Shown: positions 43,862 to 54,427, counted from the first letter of the stretch. The stretch is 64,000 nt of DNA from Pseudomonas sp. B21-056 (GCF_026016325.1 NZ_CP087203.1:4898001-4962000), one strand, 5' to 3'. The notes: generated by a model not told the origin, from the sequence alone. Numbers and translations are program-made.

Positions 43862-44890
43862 TCAGGATGTGCGCGCAGTCGCCGGGATGGGCGTCGGGGC
43901 CGAGGTCTTGGCCGGCGCAGCCGCGGGTGCCGGGGCCTTGGCTGGCGCAGCAGCCGGTGCAGGAGCCTTGGCTGGAGCCGCGGCGGGCGCAGGTGGTGGT
44001 ACTGGCTGAGGGGTTGGCTGCGGTGCCAGCGCCTCGGTGGGAGACACACGCGACAGCTGGACGACCACACGACGGTTCTTGGCCCGGTTGGCGGCGTTGG
44101 TGTTGGGCACCAGGGGATAGCGCTCGCCATGGAAGCGCACGGTGATCTGCGACTCCTGGAAGCCATTGGCCTTGAAGAAATCCTGGACCGCCAGGGCCCG
44201 GCGGCGGGACAACTCGCGATTGGTCAAACGGTTACCGCTGTTGTCGGAGTGACCGTCAAGCTCGACATGATTGACGCTCGGGTCGGCCTTGATGAAGTCG
44301 AGCATCACCTGCAATTGAGCCTTGGCGCGCGCGTCGAGTTCGACCTCTTCGCCGGGAAAGCCGATCTGGGTCTGCTTTATCTGTTCGAAATTCTTTGGCA
44401 ACAGTTTCGCCACACAACCTTGATAGTCGCTGAAGGCCTTGTTGAAGCGCACGGGCAGCAGCCGGACTTCCGACACCCGCCCATCCTCGGTGTTGCGACG
44501 CACCACCGGGCTACGTCCCTCCATCAACCCGCTGATCAAACGCCCCGCCTGTATCTGGGAGCTATTGAACAGTACATCGCCACTGCCGATCCTGACCGAG
44601 CCCAGGTTGATGTCGCCCCGTCCCGGTTGCCATGGCGCAGCCGCCGCCAGCAAGGTGGCCGACCCGCCGCCCTGCATCGGGTTATAGGTCTTGAGGCGGA
44701 ACGTGGCCTGCTCGCCCGCCCGACGGACGAATTCGCCGCTGCCGAAATCGGTGATCGGCTGGCTCAGCCGGCACTCGAACTTGTCGCCTTCGACCGTCCA
44801 CTCGATGCTCTCCAGACGGGTCTGGAAAGTGAGCGCCATCGCGGGAAGGCTGGCAAACACACTGAGCAAGGCTAGATAACGCTGGCGCAC
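43862..44890 (-). CDS. motY: flagellar stator-associated protein MotY
   Basis: A 342-residue periplasmic protein. Signal peptide (LALLSVFASLPAMA), the MotY N-terminal domain that docks on the flagellar basal body (LTFQTRLESIEWTVEGDKFE, APWQPGRGDINLGSVRIG), and an OmpA-like peptidoglycan-binding domain (VNHVELDGHSDNSGNRLTNR, LSRRRALAVQDFF). It then has an Ala/Pro/Lys-rich tail made of 10-residue repeats (AAAPAKAPAP) that is missing from the P. aeruginosa form as I recall it. Start is GTG at 44890; the frame extends 24 codons more. argG-motY-pyrC order is conserved. Confidence 0.9.
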   Translation of the reverse strand: MRQRYLALLSVFASLPAMALTFQTRLESIEWTVEGDKFECRLSQPITDFGSGEFVRRAGEQATFRLKTYNPMQGGGSATLLAAAAPWQPGRGDINLGSVRIGSGDVLFNSSQIQAGRLISGLMEGRSPVVRRNTEDGRVSEVRLLPVRFNKAFSDYQGCVAKLLPKNFEQIKQTQIGFPGEEVELDARAKAQLQVMLDFIKADPSVNHVELDGHSDNSGNRLTNRELSRRRALAVQDFFKANGFQESQITVRFHGERYPLVPNTNAANRAKNRRVVVQLSRVSPTEALAPQPTPQPVPPPAPAAAPAKAPAPAAAPAKAPAPAAAPAKTSAPTPIPATARTS

Positions 44891-45081
44891 GGGAGGCTCC
44901 ACTGGCTTTTGTACGAAATTCGACACACGCTGAAAGTATGACGCCGGTCCGGGACACCGCACGGATTCGGTTCATGCCTGAAGGGGCTATCGGTAACTTG
45001 CGGCAAAACTTGATAGCGGGTGCCTGCATCGGTCTTTTCCGGTAGCATTCCCCAGAGTTTGACCCGCCTGGAAGCCCCCCA

Positions 45082-46128
45082 ATGTCCGACCGCCTGACCC
45101 TGCTGCGTCCCGACGACTGGCATATTCATCTTCGCGATGGTGCTGTGTTGACCCATACCGTCGCCGATGTCGCGCGCACCTTCGGGCGCGCAATCATTAT
45201 GCCTAACCTGGTTCCGCCGGTGCGCAATGCCAGCGAGGCCGACGGCTATCGCCAGCGTATCCTCGCCGCGCGCCCGGCCGGCAGCCGCTTCGAACCGCTG
45301 ATGGTGCTTTACCTCACCGACCGTACCCAGCCCGAAGAAATCCGCGACGCCAAGGCCAGCGGCTTCGTCCACGCCGCCAAGCTGTACCCTGCCGGCGCCA
45401 CGACGAACTCGGATTCCGGCGTCACCAGCATCGACAAGATCTTCCCGGCGCTGGAGGCCATGGCCGAAGTCGGCATGCCCCTGCTGATCCACGGTGAAGT
45501 CACCCGCAGCGATGTCGACGTGTTCGACCGCGAGAAGATCTTTATCGACGAGCACATGCGCCGCGTCGTGGAGCGCTTCCCGACCCTCAAGGTCGTGTTC
45601 GAGCACATCACCACCGGCGATGCCGTGCAGTTCGTCAACGAGGCTGCGGCCAACGTCGGCGCAACCATTACCGCCCATCACCTGTTGTACAACCGCAACC
45701 ACATGCTGGTGGGCGGGATCCGGCCGCACTTCTATTGCCTGCCGATCCTCAAGCGCAACACCCACCAGGAAGCCCTGCTCGACGCCGCCACCAGTGGCAG
45801 CACCAAGTTTTTCCTCGGCACGGACTCGGCGCCCCACGCTCGCCATGCCAAGGAAGCCGCCTGCGGTTGCGCCGGTTGCTACACCGCCTATGCCGCCATC
45901 GAGATGTACGCCGAGGCGTTCGAACAACGCAACGCGCTGGACAAGCTCGAAGGTTTCGCCAGCCTCCATGGTCCACGTTTCTATGGCCTGCCGGTGAACA
46001 CCGACCGTATTACCCTGGTCCGCGACGAGTGGACCGCCCCCGCCAGCCTGCCCTTCGGCGAGCAGACTGTCATCCCGCTGCGCGCCGGTGAAAAACTGCG
46101 CTGGCGCCTGCTGGAGGAAAGCGCGTGA
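45082..46128 (+). CDS. pyrC: dihydroorotase PyrC
   Basis: A 348-residue zinc amidohydrolase of pyrimidine synthesis, class II like E. coli PyrC. Metal ligands His14 and His16 are in [10 protein letters not shown], the carboxylated Lys in [15 protein letters not shown], and a catalytic Asp in [10 protein letters not shown]. Reversibly cyclises carbamoyl aspartate. Its stop overlaps the start of rnt (GTGA), so the two are cotranscribed. Divergent from motY. Confidence 0.98.
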   Translation: MSDRLTLLRPDDWHIHLRDGAVLTHTVADVARTFGRAIIMPNLVPPVRNASEADGYRQRILAARPAGSRFEPLMVLYLTDRTQPEEIRDAKASGFVHAAKLYPAGATTNSDSGVTSIDKIFPALEAMAEVGMPLLIHGEVTRSDVDVFDREKIFIDEHMRRVVERFPTLKVVFEHITTGDAVQFVNEAAANVGATITAHHLLYNRNHMLVGGIRPHFYCLPILKRNTHQEALLDAATSGSTKFFLGTDSAPHARHAKEAACGCAGCYTAYAAIEMYAEAFEQRNALDKLEGFASLHGPRFYGLPVNTDRITLVRDEWTAPASLPFGEQTVIPLRAGEKLRWRLLEESA

Positions 46129-46802
46129 GTGAAGAGCATTTCGATGACGAACTGGACGGCAACGGCGGTTCAAGCGGCACTCGCCACCCTATGGCTGCCC
46201 GGTTCCGGGGCTACCTGCCGGTCGTGGTCGACGTAGAAACCGGCGGTTTCAACTCCGCCACCGATGCGCTGCTGGAAATCGCCGCGACCACCATCGGCAT
46301 GGACGAAAAAGGCTTTGTGTTCCCCGACCACACCTATTTCTTTCGCGTCGAGCCCTTCGAAGGCGCCAACATCGAAGCCGCGGCCCTGGAATTCACCGGG
46401 ATCAAGCTCGACCACCCATTACGCATGGCCGTCAGTGAAGAAACGGCCCTGACCGACATCTTCCGCGGTGTGCGCAAGGCGCTGAAGGCCAACGGTTGCA
46501 AACGCGCGATCCTGGTCGGGCATAACAGCAGCTTCGACCTCGGTTTCCTCAACGCGGCCGTCGCGCGGCTGGACATGAAGCGCAACCCGTTCCACCCGTT
46601 CTCCAGCTTCGACACCGCAACCCTGGCCGGTCTGGCGTACGGCCAGACCGTGCTGGCCAAGGCCTGCCAGGCGGCCGACATCGATTTTGATGGCCGCGAA
46701 GCCCACTCGGCCCGCTACGACACCGAGAAGACCGCCGAGCTGTTTTGCGGCATCGTCAATCGCTGGAAGGAGATGGGTGGCTGGCAGGATTTCGACGACT
46801 GA
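46125..46802 (+). CDS. rnt: ribonuclease T
   Basis: A 225-residue DEDDh exonuclease. Exo[21 protein letters not shown], Exo[19 protein letters not shown], Exo[18 protein letters not shown]. It trims the 3' ends of tRNA and other stable RNAs. It starts with GTG overlapping the pyrC stop. Length and the basic substrate-binding residues match E. coli RNase T. Confidence 0.97.
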   Translation: MSEEHFDDELDGNGGSSGTRHPMAARFRGYLPVVVDVETGGFNSATDALLEIAATTIGMDEKGFVFPDHTYFFRVEPFEGANIEAAALEFTGIKLDHPLRMAVSEETALTDIFRGVRKALKANGCKRAILVGHNSSFDLGFLNAAVARLDMKRNPFHPFSSFDTATLAGLAYGQTVLAKACQAADIDFDGREAHSARYDTEKTAELFCGIVNRWKEMGGWQDFDD

Positions 46803-46823
46803 TGCAAATCCTGGCTTGGCTTT

Positions 46824-46955
46824 TGTGGCGAGGGGATTTATCCCCGTTGGGCTGCGCAGCAGCCCTAAAACCAGTCACTCGGTGTATCAGGTCCGGTTGA
46901 GTCGTTGTTATTGGGGCTGCTGCGCAGCCCAGCGGGGATAAATCCCCTCGCCACA
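46824..46955. repeat. inverted repeat of the GTGGCGAGGGGATTTATCCC family
   Basis: TGTGGCGAGGGGATTTATCC...GTTGGGCTGCGCAGCAGCCC on the left is mirrored by GGGGCTGCTGCGCAGCCCAG...GGGGATAAATCCCCTCGCCACA on the right, 130 bp overall. The arms are about 45 bp, longer than the outer arms at 33724-33891. It is in the rnt 3' region. Confidence 0.88.
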
Positions 46956-46985
46956 GGTCCTGCGTACGCCTGGAGAATCAGGTAT

Positions 46986-47018
46986 AAAAAAACCGGCCCA
47001 TCGAGAGCCGGTTTTTTT
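46986..47018. terminator. bidirectional terminator between rnt and peroxiredoxin gene
   Basis: AAAAAAACCGGC (46986-46997) pairs with GCCGGTTTTTTT (47007-47018). Confidence 0.95.
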
Positions 47019-47031
47019 ATGCCTTGTGCGC

Positions 47032-47634
<603 letters not shown>

Positions 47635-47864
47635 TGGATATCTCCTGGTGTAGTAACGTGAAAAACCAGATTCGCGCCAGCCTGCCACCCTCAGGCGACA
47701 GCCCTGTGACACGAACCCGCTTCGCAAGGACCGACCATCATACACCGCGCATTTGGGCTGTCCTCAACGGTTTTTTGGCGTTATCGAAAAATCGCCAGAG
47801 TGCCACTAAAAAACCGTTCGTCAGCCCGACGCCGCTCTAGCCCAGGCACTTCAGAAACCACTTT

Positions 47865-47883
47865 GACAATCATTCTCGTTAAC
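47865..47883. promoter_or_regulatory. Fur box upstream of bfd
   Basis: GACAATCATTCTCGTTAAC agrees with the 19-bp Fur consensus GATAATGATAATCATTATC at 13 positions. It lies about 48 bp before the bfd start, as expected for a gene switched on under iron limitation. Confidence 0.7.
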
Positions 47884-47930
47884 ATTAAGATCCATCTCAA
47901 TTGAGTCACAACCAGCGACGGTTCTCACTT

Positions 47931-48149
47931 ATGTATGTATGCCTCTGCACCGGCGTCACCGACGGGCAAATCCGCGAAGCGATCTACGAAGGTTGCTGCA
48001 GCTATCGCGAAGTCCGCCAGGCCACCGGCGTAGCCAGCCAATGCGGCAAATGCGCCTGCCTGGCCAAGGAAGTGGTTCGTGAAACCCTCGCCAAAGTGCA
48101 AACGGCCCAGGCGTCGATCCCTTTCCCCGTGGAATTCACCGCCGCGTAA
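47931..48149 (+). CDS. bfd: bacterioferritin-associated ferredoxin Bfd
   Basis: A 72-residue 2Fe-2S protein with cluster Cys4, Cys6, Cys38 and Cys41 (MYVCLCTGVT, SQCGKCAC). In P. aeruginosa Bfd reduces the haem of BfrB to release stored iron. The ATG at 47931 matches the family start. It has a Fur box in front and bfr lies 198 bp downstream, the usual neighbours. Confidence 0.97.
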   Translation: MYVCLCTGVTDGQIREAIYEGCCSYREVRQATGVASQCGKCACLAKEVVRETLAKVQTAQASIPFPVEFTAA

Positions 48150-48347
48150 TAAACAGTTTTTAAAGAACCGGACTCAATGTCCGGTTTTTTTATGCCTGTA
48201 AATCAATTGCTTAGCTTCAAGACGCGGAACACAAACATTCTTATTCCGATTAATTTTCATATATTATTCAATAACTTAGGTTTGACACCCGTAAATGCGC
48301 GGCTCAAACTCTGCCCCATACACAGCTAATACAGGGCAGGCCTCACC

Positions 48348-48821
48348 ATGAAAGGCGACGTTACAGTCATCCAGCATCTCAACAAGATCCTCGCCAATGA
48401 ACTGGTCGCAATCAACCAGTACTTCCTGCATGCACGCATGTACGAGGATTGGGGCCTGAACAAGCTGGGCAAACACGAGTACCACGAATCCATCGACGAG
48501 ATGAAACACGCGGACAAGCTGATCAAGCGCATCCTGTTCCTCGAAGGCCTGCCGAACGTCCAGGACCTGGGCAAACTGCACATCGGCGAACACACCCGGG
48601 AAATGCTTGAGTGCGACCTGCGCATCGAACGCACCGGCCACGCCGACCTGAAAGCCGCCATCGTCCATTGCGAAAGCGTTGGCGACTTCGGCAGCCGTGA
48701 ACTGCTGGAAGACATCCTCGAATCCGAGGAAGAGCACATCGACTGGCTGGAAACCCAACTGGGCCTGATCGACAAAGTGGGTCTTGAGAACTACCTGCAA
48801 TCGCAGATGGGCGAAGAATAA
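48348..48821 (+). CDS. bfr: bacterioferritin
   Basis: A 157-residue haem-containing ferritin (BfrB type). Haem ligand Met52 and ferroxidase ligands Glu18, Glu51, His54, and Glu127/His130 ([11 protein letters not shown]) are present. It forms the 24-mer iron store. Start ATG with a good site in CACC. It follows bfd but is preceded by its own 198-bp gap, AT-rich in the middle. Confidence 0.97.
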   Translation: MKGDVTVIQHLNKILANELVAINQYFLHARMYEDWGLNKLGKHEYHESIDEMKHADKLIKRILFLEGLPNVQDLGKLHIGEHTREMLECDLRIERTGHADLKAAIVHCESVGDFGSRELLEDILESEEEHIDWLETQLGLIDKVGLENYLQSQMGEE

Positions 48822-48843
48822 TCTTCACCCAGAACGAGCCAAT

Positions 48844-48880
48844 AAAAAGCCCCGCTCTCTGATGAGAGGCGGGGCTTTTT
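48844..48880 (+). terminator. terminator of bfr
   Basis: AAAAAGCCCCGC(T)CTCT and AGAGGCGGGGCTTTTT form a near-perfect stem around GATG with T-run. Confidence 0.95.
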
Positions 48881-48897
48881 ATTGGCTACTCATCCAC

Positions 48898-48986
48898 TGT
48901 GGGAGCGAGCCTGCTCGCGATGGCGGAGGGTCAGATAAAGTGATGGTGGCTGACACACCGCAATCGCGAGCAGGCTCGCTCCCACA
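48898..48986. repeat. REP doublet between bfr and grxD
   Basis: TGTGGGAGCGAGCCTGCTCG copy and inverted ATCGCGAGCAGG...CTCCCACA copy, with about 35 bp spacer, between the convergent genes. Confidence 0.9.
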
Positions 48987-49030
48987 AGGTCCCGCTCACC
49001 ACAGTATGTGTGGTGAATTGGTCCCTCGAA

Positions 49031-49372
49031 TCAGGCTTCGGTCTTCTTCGCCGCAGCTGCTTGCACAGCGTCCTTGATGGTGGTCTGCAGAGAGCCGTCA
49101 GCAGCCATCTCGGTCATGATGTCGCTACCGCCGATCAACTCACCCGCGACCCACAGTTGTGGGAAGGTTGGCCAGTTGGCGTACTTCGGCAGGTTGGCAC
49201 GGATTTCCGGGTTCTGCAGGATGTCCACGTAGGCGAACTTCTCGCCACACGCCATCACCGCTTGAGCAGCCTTGGCCGAGAAACCGCACTGCGGCGCATT
49301 CGGCGAGCCTTTCATGTAGAGCAGGACGGTGTTGTTGGCAATCTGGTCTTTGATCGTTTCGATGATATCCAT
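49031..49372 (-). CDS. grxD: monothiol glutaredoxin Grx4
   Basis: A 113-residue monothiol glutaredoxin with CGFS (Cys29) and the glutathione-binding WPTFPQLWV and GGSDIM. These proteins carry 2Fe-2S clusters, often with BolA. Length and motifs match GrxD. It lies near bfd-bfr and the peroxiredoxin gene, matching an iron and redox theme. Confidence 0.97.
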   Translation of the reverse strand: MDIIETIKDQIANNTVLLYMKGSPNAPQCGFSAKAAQAVMACGEKFAYVDILQNPEIRANLPKYANWPTFPQLWVAGELIGGSDIMTEMAADGSLQTTIKDAVQAAAAKKTEA

Positions 49373-49471
49373 GGAGCACCTCGGCTTAAACTTCGCGACT
49401 TAAGTCGTCGACACGGTGGCGCATTGTAACGGAAAGCCGAGCAGGGTGCTCGGTCTCCTCCAGGGACAAAT

Positions 49472-51580
49472 TCACGCAGCCGCCACCGTCACCGGCACGC
49501 CATTGAGCGCCGCATTGCCGGACAACTCATCGAGCTGGCGATCATCGGTCAGGTCATTGGCGCTGGAGCCCGGCTGTTCGCTGGCAATGCTCATCTGCAC
49601 ACCCGGCCGGGCATGGCCCCAACCGTGAGGCAGGCTGACCACGCCTTGCATCATGTCCGGGCTGCCCTGCACTTCGACTTCGATCACCCCCACCCGTGAA
49701 CTGACCTTCACCCGTTGCCCGTCGATCAGCCCACGACTAGCCAGGTCATCCGGATGCATCAGCAGTTGATGGCGCGGCTTGCCCTTCACCAGTCGATGGA
49801 AGTTATGCATCCAGGAATTGTTGCTGCGCACATGCCGACGGCCGATCATCAGCAATTCATCCGGCCTGGGCGCCGGCAACGCGGCGAAACGCCCGATGTC
49901 GGCGAGAATCACCGCGGGGGCGGCCTGCACCCGCTGATTTTCGGTCTTCAGGCGCGACGCCAGGTTGGGCTTGAGCGCACCAAGATCAATGCCATGGGGA
50001 TGGTCGAACAGCGTCGCCAGGGAAAGCTTGTGCGGCGAGGCATCTCCGTAAGCGCCCGTCCGCAAGCCAAAGTCGATCATCTGCGCAGGCGGCATGGTCG
50101 GCTTGAGTTCCTTGCCGGTCCTGGCGGCGAAGGCCTTGGCCAGGCCGACAAAAATCTCCCAATCGTGCAACGCGCCCTCGGGCTTGGGCAGGATGGCCCG
50201 GTTGAAACGGGTTACGTTGCGCACCGCGAACAGGTTGAACGTGGTGTCGTAATGGTCATTTTCCAGAGCGGAGGTCGAAGGCAAGATCAAGTCGGCGTAA
50301 CGCGTGGTTTCGTTGATGTACAAATCGACGCTGACCATGAACTCCAGCCCATCCAGTGCTTGCTCCAACTGTCGTCCGTTGGGTGTGGACAGCACCGGGT
50401 TGCCGGCCACGGTGACCAGTGCGCGGATCTGCCCTTCGCCCTCGGTGAGCATTTCCTCGGCCAGGGTCGACACCGGAAGCTCGCCGGCATACTCGGGACG
50501 CCCGGATACGCGGCTTTGCCAGCGGTTGAAATGCCCACCCGAGGTGCTGGCAACCAGATCCACTGCCGGTTCGGTGCAGAGCGCCCCGCCCACCCGGTCC
50601 AGATTGCCGGTCACCAGGTTGATCACCTGGATCAGCCAATGGCACAGCGTGCCGAAAGCCTGGGTCGAGACGCCCATCCGTCCGTAGCAGACCGCTGATG
50701 GCGCGGCCGCAAAGTCCCGGGCCAACTGACGGATCTGCGGTGCCGGCACTGCACAGAGCGGGCTCATCGCCTCGGCGGTGAAGGTTGCGACAGCCTGGCG
50801 CACATCCTCGAGACCATCCACTGGCAGGTGGCTGTCACGGGTCAGGCCTTCGCTGAACAACGTGTTGAGCAGGCCAAACAGCAGCGCGGCGTCACCACCG
50901 GGGCGCACAAACAGATGCTGGCTTGCCATGGCCGCTGTTTCACTGCGACGCGGATCGACCACCACCACCTTGCCGCCACGGGCCTGGATCGCCTTGAGGC
51001 GCTTTTCCACGTCCGGCACGGTCATGATGCTGCCATTGGACGCCAACGGGTTGCCGCCCAGGATCAGCATGAAGTCGGTGTGGTCGATGTCTGGTATCGG
51101 CAGCAGCAGGCCGTGGCCGTACATCAGGTGACTGGTCAGGTGATGGGGCAACTGGTCCACCGACGTCGCCGAGAAGCGGCTGCGGGTTTTCAGCAGGCCC
51201 AGGAAATAGTTGCTGTGGGTGGTCAGCCCATAGTTATGCACGCTGGGGTTGCCCTGGTAGACCGCCACCGCGTTCTGGCCGTGGCGCTCCTGAATGGCCG
51301 CCAGGCGTTCAGCCACCAACGCGAACGCATCGTCCCAGGCAATGGGCTGCCATTCGTTGCCAATGCGCTGCATGGGTTGGCGCAAACGGTCCGGGTCGTT
51401 CTGGATATCCTGCAGGGCCACCGCCTTGGGGCAGATGTGGCCACGGCTGAAGCTGTCCAGCGGATCGCCCTTGATCGAGGTGATCGCCAGGTCCTGGCCT
51501 TCGGTTTCGGTGGTTTCCAGGGTCAAGCCACAAATGGCTTCACACAGATGGCACGCACGGTGATGGAGAGTCTTGGTCAT
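49472..51580 (-). CDS. molybdopterin oxidoreductase with N-terminal 4Fe-4S cluster
   Basis: A 702-residue DMSO reductase-family enzyme. The N-terminal cluster ligands are Cys10, Cys13, Cys17 and Cys50, followed by the bis-MGD domains (FMLILGGNPLASNGSIMTVP, DPRRSETAAMASQHLFVRPG) and a molydopterin dinucleotide-binding C-terminal domain (LLMHPDDLASRGLIDGQRVK, VSLPHGWGHARPGVQMSI). No twin-arginine signal is present, so it is cytoplasmic. It looks like the 'molybdopterin oxidoreductase family protein' group near formate dehydrogenase; no partner subunits or chaperone are next to it. Substrate unknown. Confidence 0.88.
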   Translation of the reverse strand: MTKTLHHRACHLCEAICGLTLETTETEGQDLAITSIKGDPLDSFSRGHICPKAVALQDIQNDPDRLRQPMQRIGNEWQPIAWDDAFALVAERLAAIQERHGQNAVAVYQGNPSVHNYGLTTHSNYFLGLLKTRSRFSATSVDQLPHHLTSHLMYGHGLLLPIPDIDHTDFMLILGGNPLASNGSIMTVPDVEKRLKAIQARGGKVVVVDPRRSETAAMASQHLFVRPGGDAALLFGLLNTLFSEGLTRDSHLPVDGLEDVRQAVATFTAEAMSPLCAVPAPQIRQLARDFAAAPSAVCYGRMGVSTQAFGTLCHWLIQVINLVTGNLDRVGGALCTEPAVDLVASTSGGHFNRWQSRVSGRPEYAGELPVSTLAEEMLTEGEGQIRALVTVAGNPVLSTPNGRQLEQALDGLEFMVSVDLYINETTRYADLILPSTSALENDHYDTTFNLFAVRNVTRFNRAILPKPEGALHDWEIFVGLAKAFAARTGKELKPTMPPAQMIDFGLRTGAYGDASPHKLSLATLFDHPHGIDLGALKPNLASRLKTENQRVQAAPAVILADIGRFAALPAPRPDELLMIGRRHVRSNNSWMHNFHRLVKGKPRHQLLMHPDDLASRGLIDGQRVKVSSRVGVIEVEVQGSPDMMQGVVSLPHGWGHARPGVQMSIASEQPGSSANDLTDDRQLDELSGNAALNGVPVTVAAA

Positions 51581-51711
51581 GGCCAGTCTCTGTTTTATTC
51601 GTGGCGGGCACTTTCGGCCGCGGGAACAAAACTATGGCGCGTGATCCGCTCCTTTGCCAGCGAGGTTCGTCCTGTGAATTGCCAGCCATCAGGCGCGCCG
51701 ATGAAGTGGCC

Positions 51712-51996
51712 TCATTGCTCGGGAGGCGGTGCCAACAGCTGGATCTCCTCGACGGTTTGCACCTGCTCCTGGGCGATGGGCACCCCCGTCAGCTCACCGA
51801 TCAACCGCCAATGCTCGTCGAGCCCTCCGCTGATGGTGGCCATGCGATCGATCATGCGGCGACCGGCGGCCTTGATGACTTCATCGTCGCTGCGCAACAA
51901 CTCGAATGACATGGACGTCACCGATGCGGTGAGGTGAGTCAGGGAGCGTGCCGTCAGCCCCAGCAGCTCCATCAGTTGTTGCTCTTTCGAATCCAT
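51712..51996 (-). CDS. small uncharacterised protein (94 aa)
   Basis: A 94-residue helical protein (MDSKEQQLMELLGLTARSLT, FELLRSDDEVIKAAGRRMID) ending in a proline-rich PPPEQ. The ATG at 51996 has an AGGAG site 15 bases further up; the open frame extends 53 codons beyond but without support. No motif or membrane segment. It precedes the molybdopterin enzyme gene on the same strand by 131 bp. Function unknown; conserved in pseudomonads as I recall, not certain. Confidence 0.6.
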   Translation of the reverse strand: MDSKEQQLMELLGLTARSLTHLTASVTSMSFELLRSDDEVIKAAGRRMIDRMATISGGLDEHWRLIGELTGVPIAQEQVQTVEEIQLLAPPPEQ

Positions 51997-52400
51997 TTCG
52001 AGGCTCCTGCGTCTAGGAGTTCTTTTATAACCCAGCCCTTTTGCATTAGGAAATGTTTCACACTTGGCAACAGACAGGCGAATCATGAAGCGACAGGTCA
52101 CAAACCGACCACCCGCAACGTCAGGCCCGTCCTGGCTGATTGCCAAGCTGCGCAACGCCAGTGTACAAATGGGTCGCTGCTGTCAGGAAACCGGCCTCAA
52201 ACATGTCATCAACGTCATGTGGTGACTTCGCTGAAATCCCCAAAAACCGTAGCCCTATTGGTAAGACGCGACATTTCCTTATAAGATCGCGCCTTCCCCT
52301 ATTTCGTCGCCCCGTGCGGCTTTTGCCGCAGGTCTCGCCCGTTTTTCCATTAAACAAGGCTTTGAGCATCTGCGGTCCGTTACAAAAAAGGTAGTCAATC
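51997..52400. other. 404-bp region with the argF leader
   Basis: No gene is supported here. It should contain the argF promoter; a TATAAG-like element lies near 52279 and a hairpin TGCGGC-TTTT-GCCGCA at 52315-52330 lies in the likely leader. A clear ArgR operator could not be recognised by eye. Confidence 0.5.
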
Positions 52401-53321
52401 ATGAGCGCAAGGCACTTTCTCTCCCTGATGGATTTCACGCCCGATGAGTTGCTGGGCGTGATCCGTCGAGGCGTGGAGCTCAAAGACCTGCGTAACCGCG
52501 GTGTACTGTTCGAGCCCCTGAAGAACCGCGTGCTGGGGATGATTTTCGAAAAGTCATCGACCCGCACCCGTATTTCGTTCGAAGCCGGCATGATCCAGCT
52601 CGGCGGCCAGGCGATCTTCCTGTCGCCCCGCGATACCCAGCTGGGCCGTGGCGAGCCGATCAGCGACTGCGCCATTGTCATGTCGAGCATGCTCGACGTG
52701 GTGATGATCCGTACCTTTGCCCACAGCACCCTGACCGAGTTCGCCGCCCATTCCCGCGTGCCGGTGATCAACGGCCTGTCCGATGACCTGCACCCCTGCC
52801 AGTTGCTGGCCGACATGCAGACGTTCCTCGAACATCGGGGCTCGATCCAGGGCAAGACCGTGGCCTGGATCGGCGACGGCAACAACATGTGCAACAGCTA
52901 TATAGAAGCGGCGATGCAATTCGACTTCCAGTTGCGCATCGCCTGCCCCGAGGGCTACGACCCCAACGCCGAACTGGTGGCCAAGGCCGGGGATCGGGTG
53001 TCCATCGTCCGGGATCCGAAACTGGCCGTGGCCGGCGCGCATCTGGTGAGCACTGACGTCTGGACCTCCATGGGTCAGGAAGAAGAAACCGCCAAGCGCC
53101 TCAAGCTGTTCGCGCCGCTGCAGGTCAACCGGGCCTTGCTCGACCTGGCGGATGCCGAGGTGCTGTTCATGCATTGCCTGCCGGCCCATCGTGGCGAAGA
53201 GATCAGCTTCGACCTGCTGGATGACCCGCGCTCGGTCGCCTGGGACCAGGCCGAGAATCGTCTGCATGCACAAAAGGCCCTGCTCGAATTCCTTGTCGAG
53301 CCGGCGTACCACCACGCATGA
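52401..53321 (+). CDS. argF: ornithine carbamoyltransferase, anabolic
   Basis: A 306-residue transcarbamoylase making citrulline from ornithine and carbamoyl phosphate. Carbamoyl phosphate motif SSTRTR at 52-57, HPCQ near 133 and the catalytic HCLPAHRG with His258/Cys259. Length fits the anabolic ArgF rather than the longer catabolic ArcB. Its stop overlaps the start of the ABC ATPase gene by 4 bp. Confidence 0.97.
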   Translation: MSARHFLSLMDFTPDELLGVIRRGVELKDLRNRGVLFEPLKNRVLGMIFEKSSTRTRISFEAGMIQLGGQAIFLSPRDTQLGRGEPISDCAIVMSSMLDVVMIRTFAHSTLTEFAAHSRVPVINGLSDDLHPCQLLADMQTFLEHRGSIQGKTVAWIGDGNNMCNSYIEAAMQFDFQLRIACPEGYDPNAELVAKAGDRVSIVRDPKLAVAGAHLVSTDVWTSMGQEEETAKRLKLFAPLQVNRALLDLADAEVLFMHCLPAHRGEEISFDLLDDPRSVAWDQAENRLHAQKALLEFLVEPAYHHA

Positions 53322-54427
53322 GTCATTCCCTGCTGTTGAATCTGCACAACCTGGCCTGCGGTTACCAGGACCAACGGGTCGTGCAGAACCTCAACCTGCA
53401 CCTCAATGCTGGCGACATCGGCTGCCTGCTCGGCTCGTCCGGGTGTGGCAAGACCACGACATTGCGGGCCATTGCCGGCTTCGAGCCGGTGCACGAAGGT
53501 GAAATCCAGCTGGCCGGGGAAACCCTCTCCCGCGCCGGCTTCACCCTGGCCCCGGAAAAACGCCGCATCGGCATGGTGTTCCAGGACTATGCGCTGTTCC
53601 CCCACTTGAGCGTGGCCGAGAACATCGCCTTCGGCATCCGCAAGCATCCGGACAAGGATCGCGTGGTGGAAGAATTGCTGGAGTTGGTCAACCTGAAGAA
53701 CCTGGGCAAACGCTTTCCCCATGAACTGTCCGGTGGCCAGCAACAGCGCGTGGCACTGGCCCGTGCACTGGCGCCGGAACCCCAACTGCTGTTGCTCGAC
53801 GAACCGTTCTCCAACCTCGACGGCGAGCTGCGGCGCAAGCTCAGCCATGAAGTGCGGGACATCCTCAAGGCGCGCGGTACCAGCGCGATCCTGGTCACTC
53901 ATGACCAGGAAGAAGCCTTCGCCGTGAGTGATCATGTCGGGGTGTTCAAGGAAGGTCGGCTGGAGCAGTGGGACACGCCCTACAACCTGTATCACGAACC
54001 ACTGACACCCTTTGTCGCCAGTTTCATCGGCCAGGGTTATTTCATCCGTGGCCGGCTCGAAAGTCCGGAATCGGTGCAGACCGAGCTGGGCATCCTGCGC
54101 GGCAACCGGGCCTACACCTGGCCCGTCGGTGGCGCGGTGGACGTGTTGTTGCGGCCGGACGATATCGTCTACGCACCGGACAGCCCGCTCACTGCTCAGA
54201 TCGTTGGCAAGACGTTTCTGGGGGCTTCGACCTTGTACCGCCTTCAATTGCCGACGGGGGCACAATTGGAGTCGATCTTTCCGAGCCATGCCGATCATCG
54301 GGTCGGGGCCAATGTGGGTATTCGGGTGTCGGCTGAACACTTGGTGCTGTTTCAGGCGTCGGGGAGCATGGCTGCGCATGTACCGCCGGTGGAGAGTGGG
54401 GTGCGGCGGTACAGTGCGGGTCATTGA
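53318..54427 (+). CDS. ABC transporter ATP-binding protein, FbpC/PotA-like, no partner
   Basis: A 369-residue importer ATPase of the CUT1/Fe3+ group. Walker [10 protein letters not shown] at 39-47, Q-loop [20 protein letters not shown], signature LSGGQQQR, Walker [13 protein letters not shown], then a C-terminal TOBE-like regulatory domain ([25 protein letters not shown]). It is translationally coupled to argF (ATGA overlap). No permease or binding-protein gene is next to it, so its partners are elsewhere. The same argF-ATPase order occurs in P. aeruginosa. Confidence 0.88.
   Translation: MSHSLLLNLHNLACGYQDQRVVQNLNLHLNAGDIGCLLGSSGCGKTTTLRAIAGFEPVHEGEIQLAGETLSRAGFTLAPEKRRIGMVFQDYALFPHLSVAENIAFGIRKHPDKDRVVEELLELVNLKNLGKRFPHELSGGQQQRVALARALAPEPQLLLLDEPFSNLDGELRRKLSHEVRDILKARGTSAILVTHDQEEAFAVSDHVGVFKEGRLEQWDTPYNLYHEPLTPFVASFIGQGYFIRGRLESPESVQTELGILRGNRAYTWPVGGAVDVLLRPDDIVYAPDSPLTAQIVGKTFLGASTLYRLQLPTGAQLESIFPSHADHRVGANVGIRVSAEHLVLFQASGSMAAHVPPVESGVRRYSAGH

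Noticed and set aside
51997..52400. ArgR operator before argF
   Set aside because: TGTCGC-like words occur but not with the expected partner bases and spacing.
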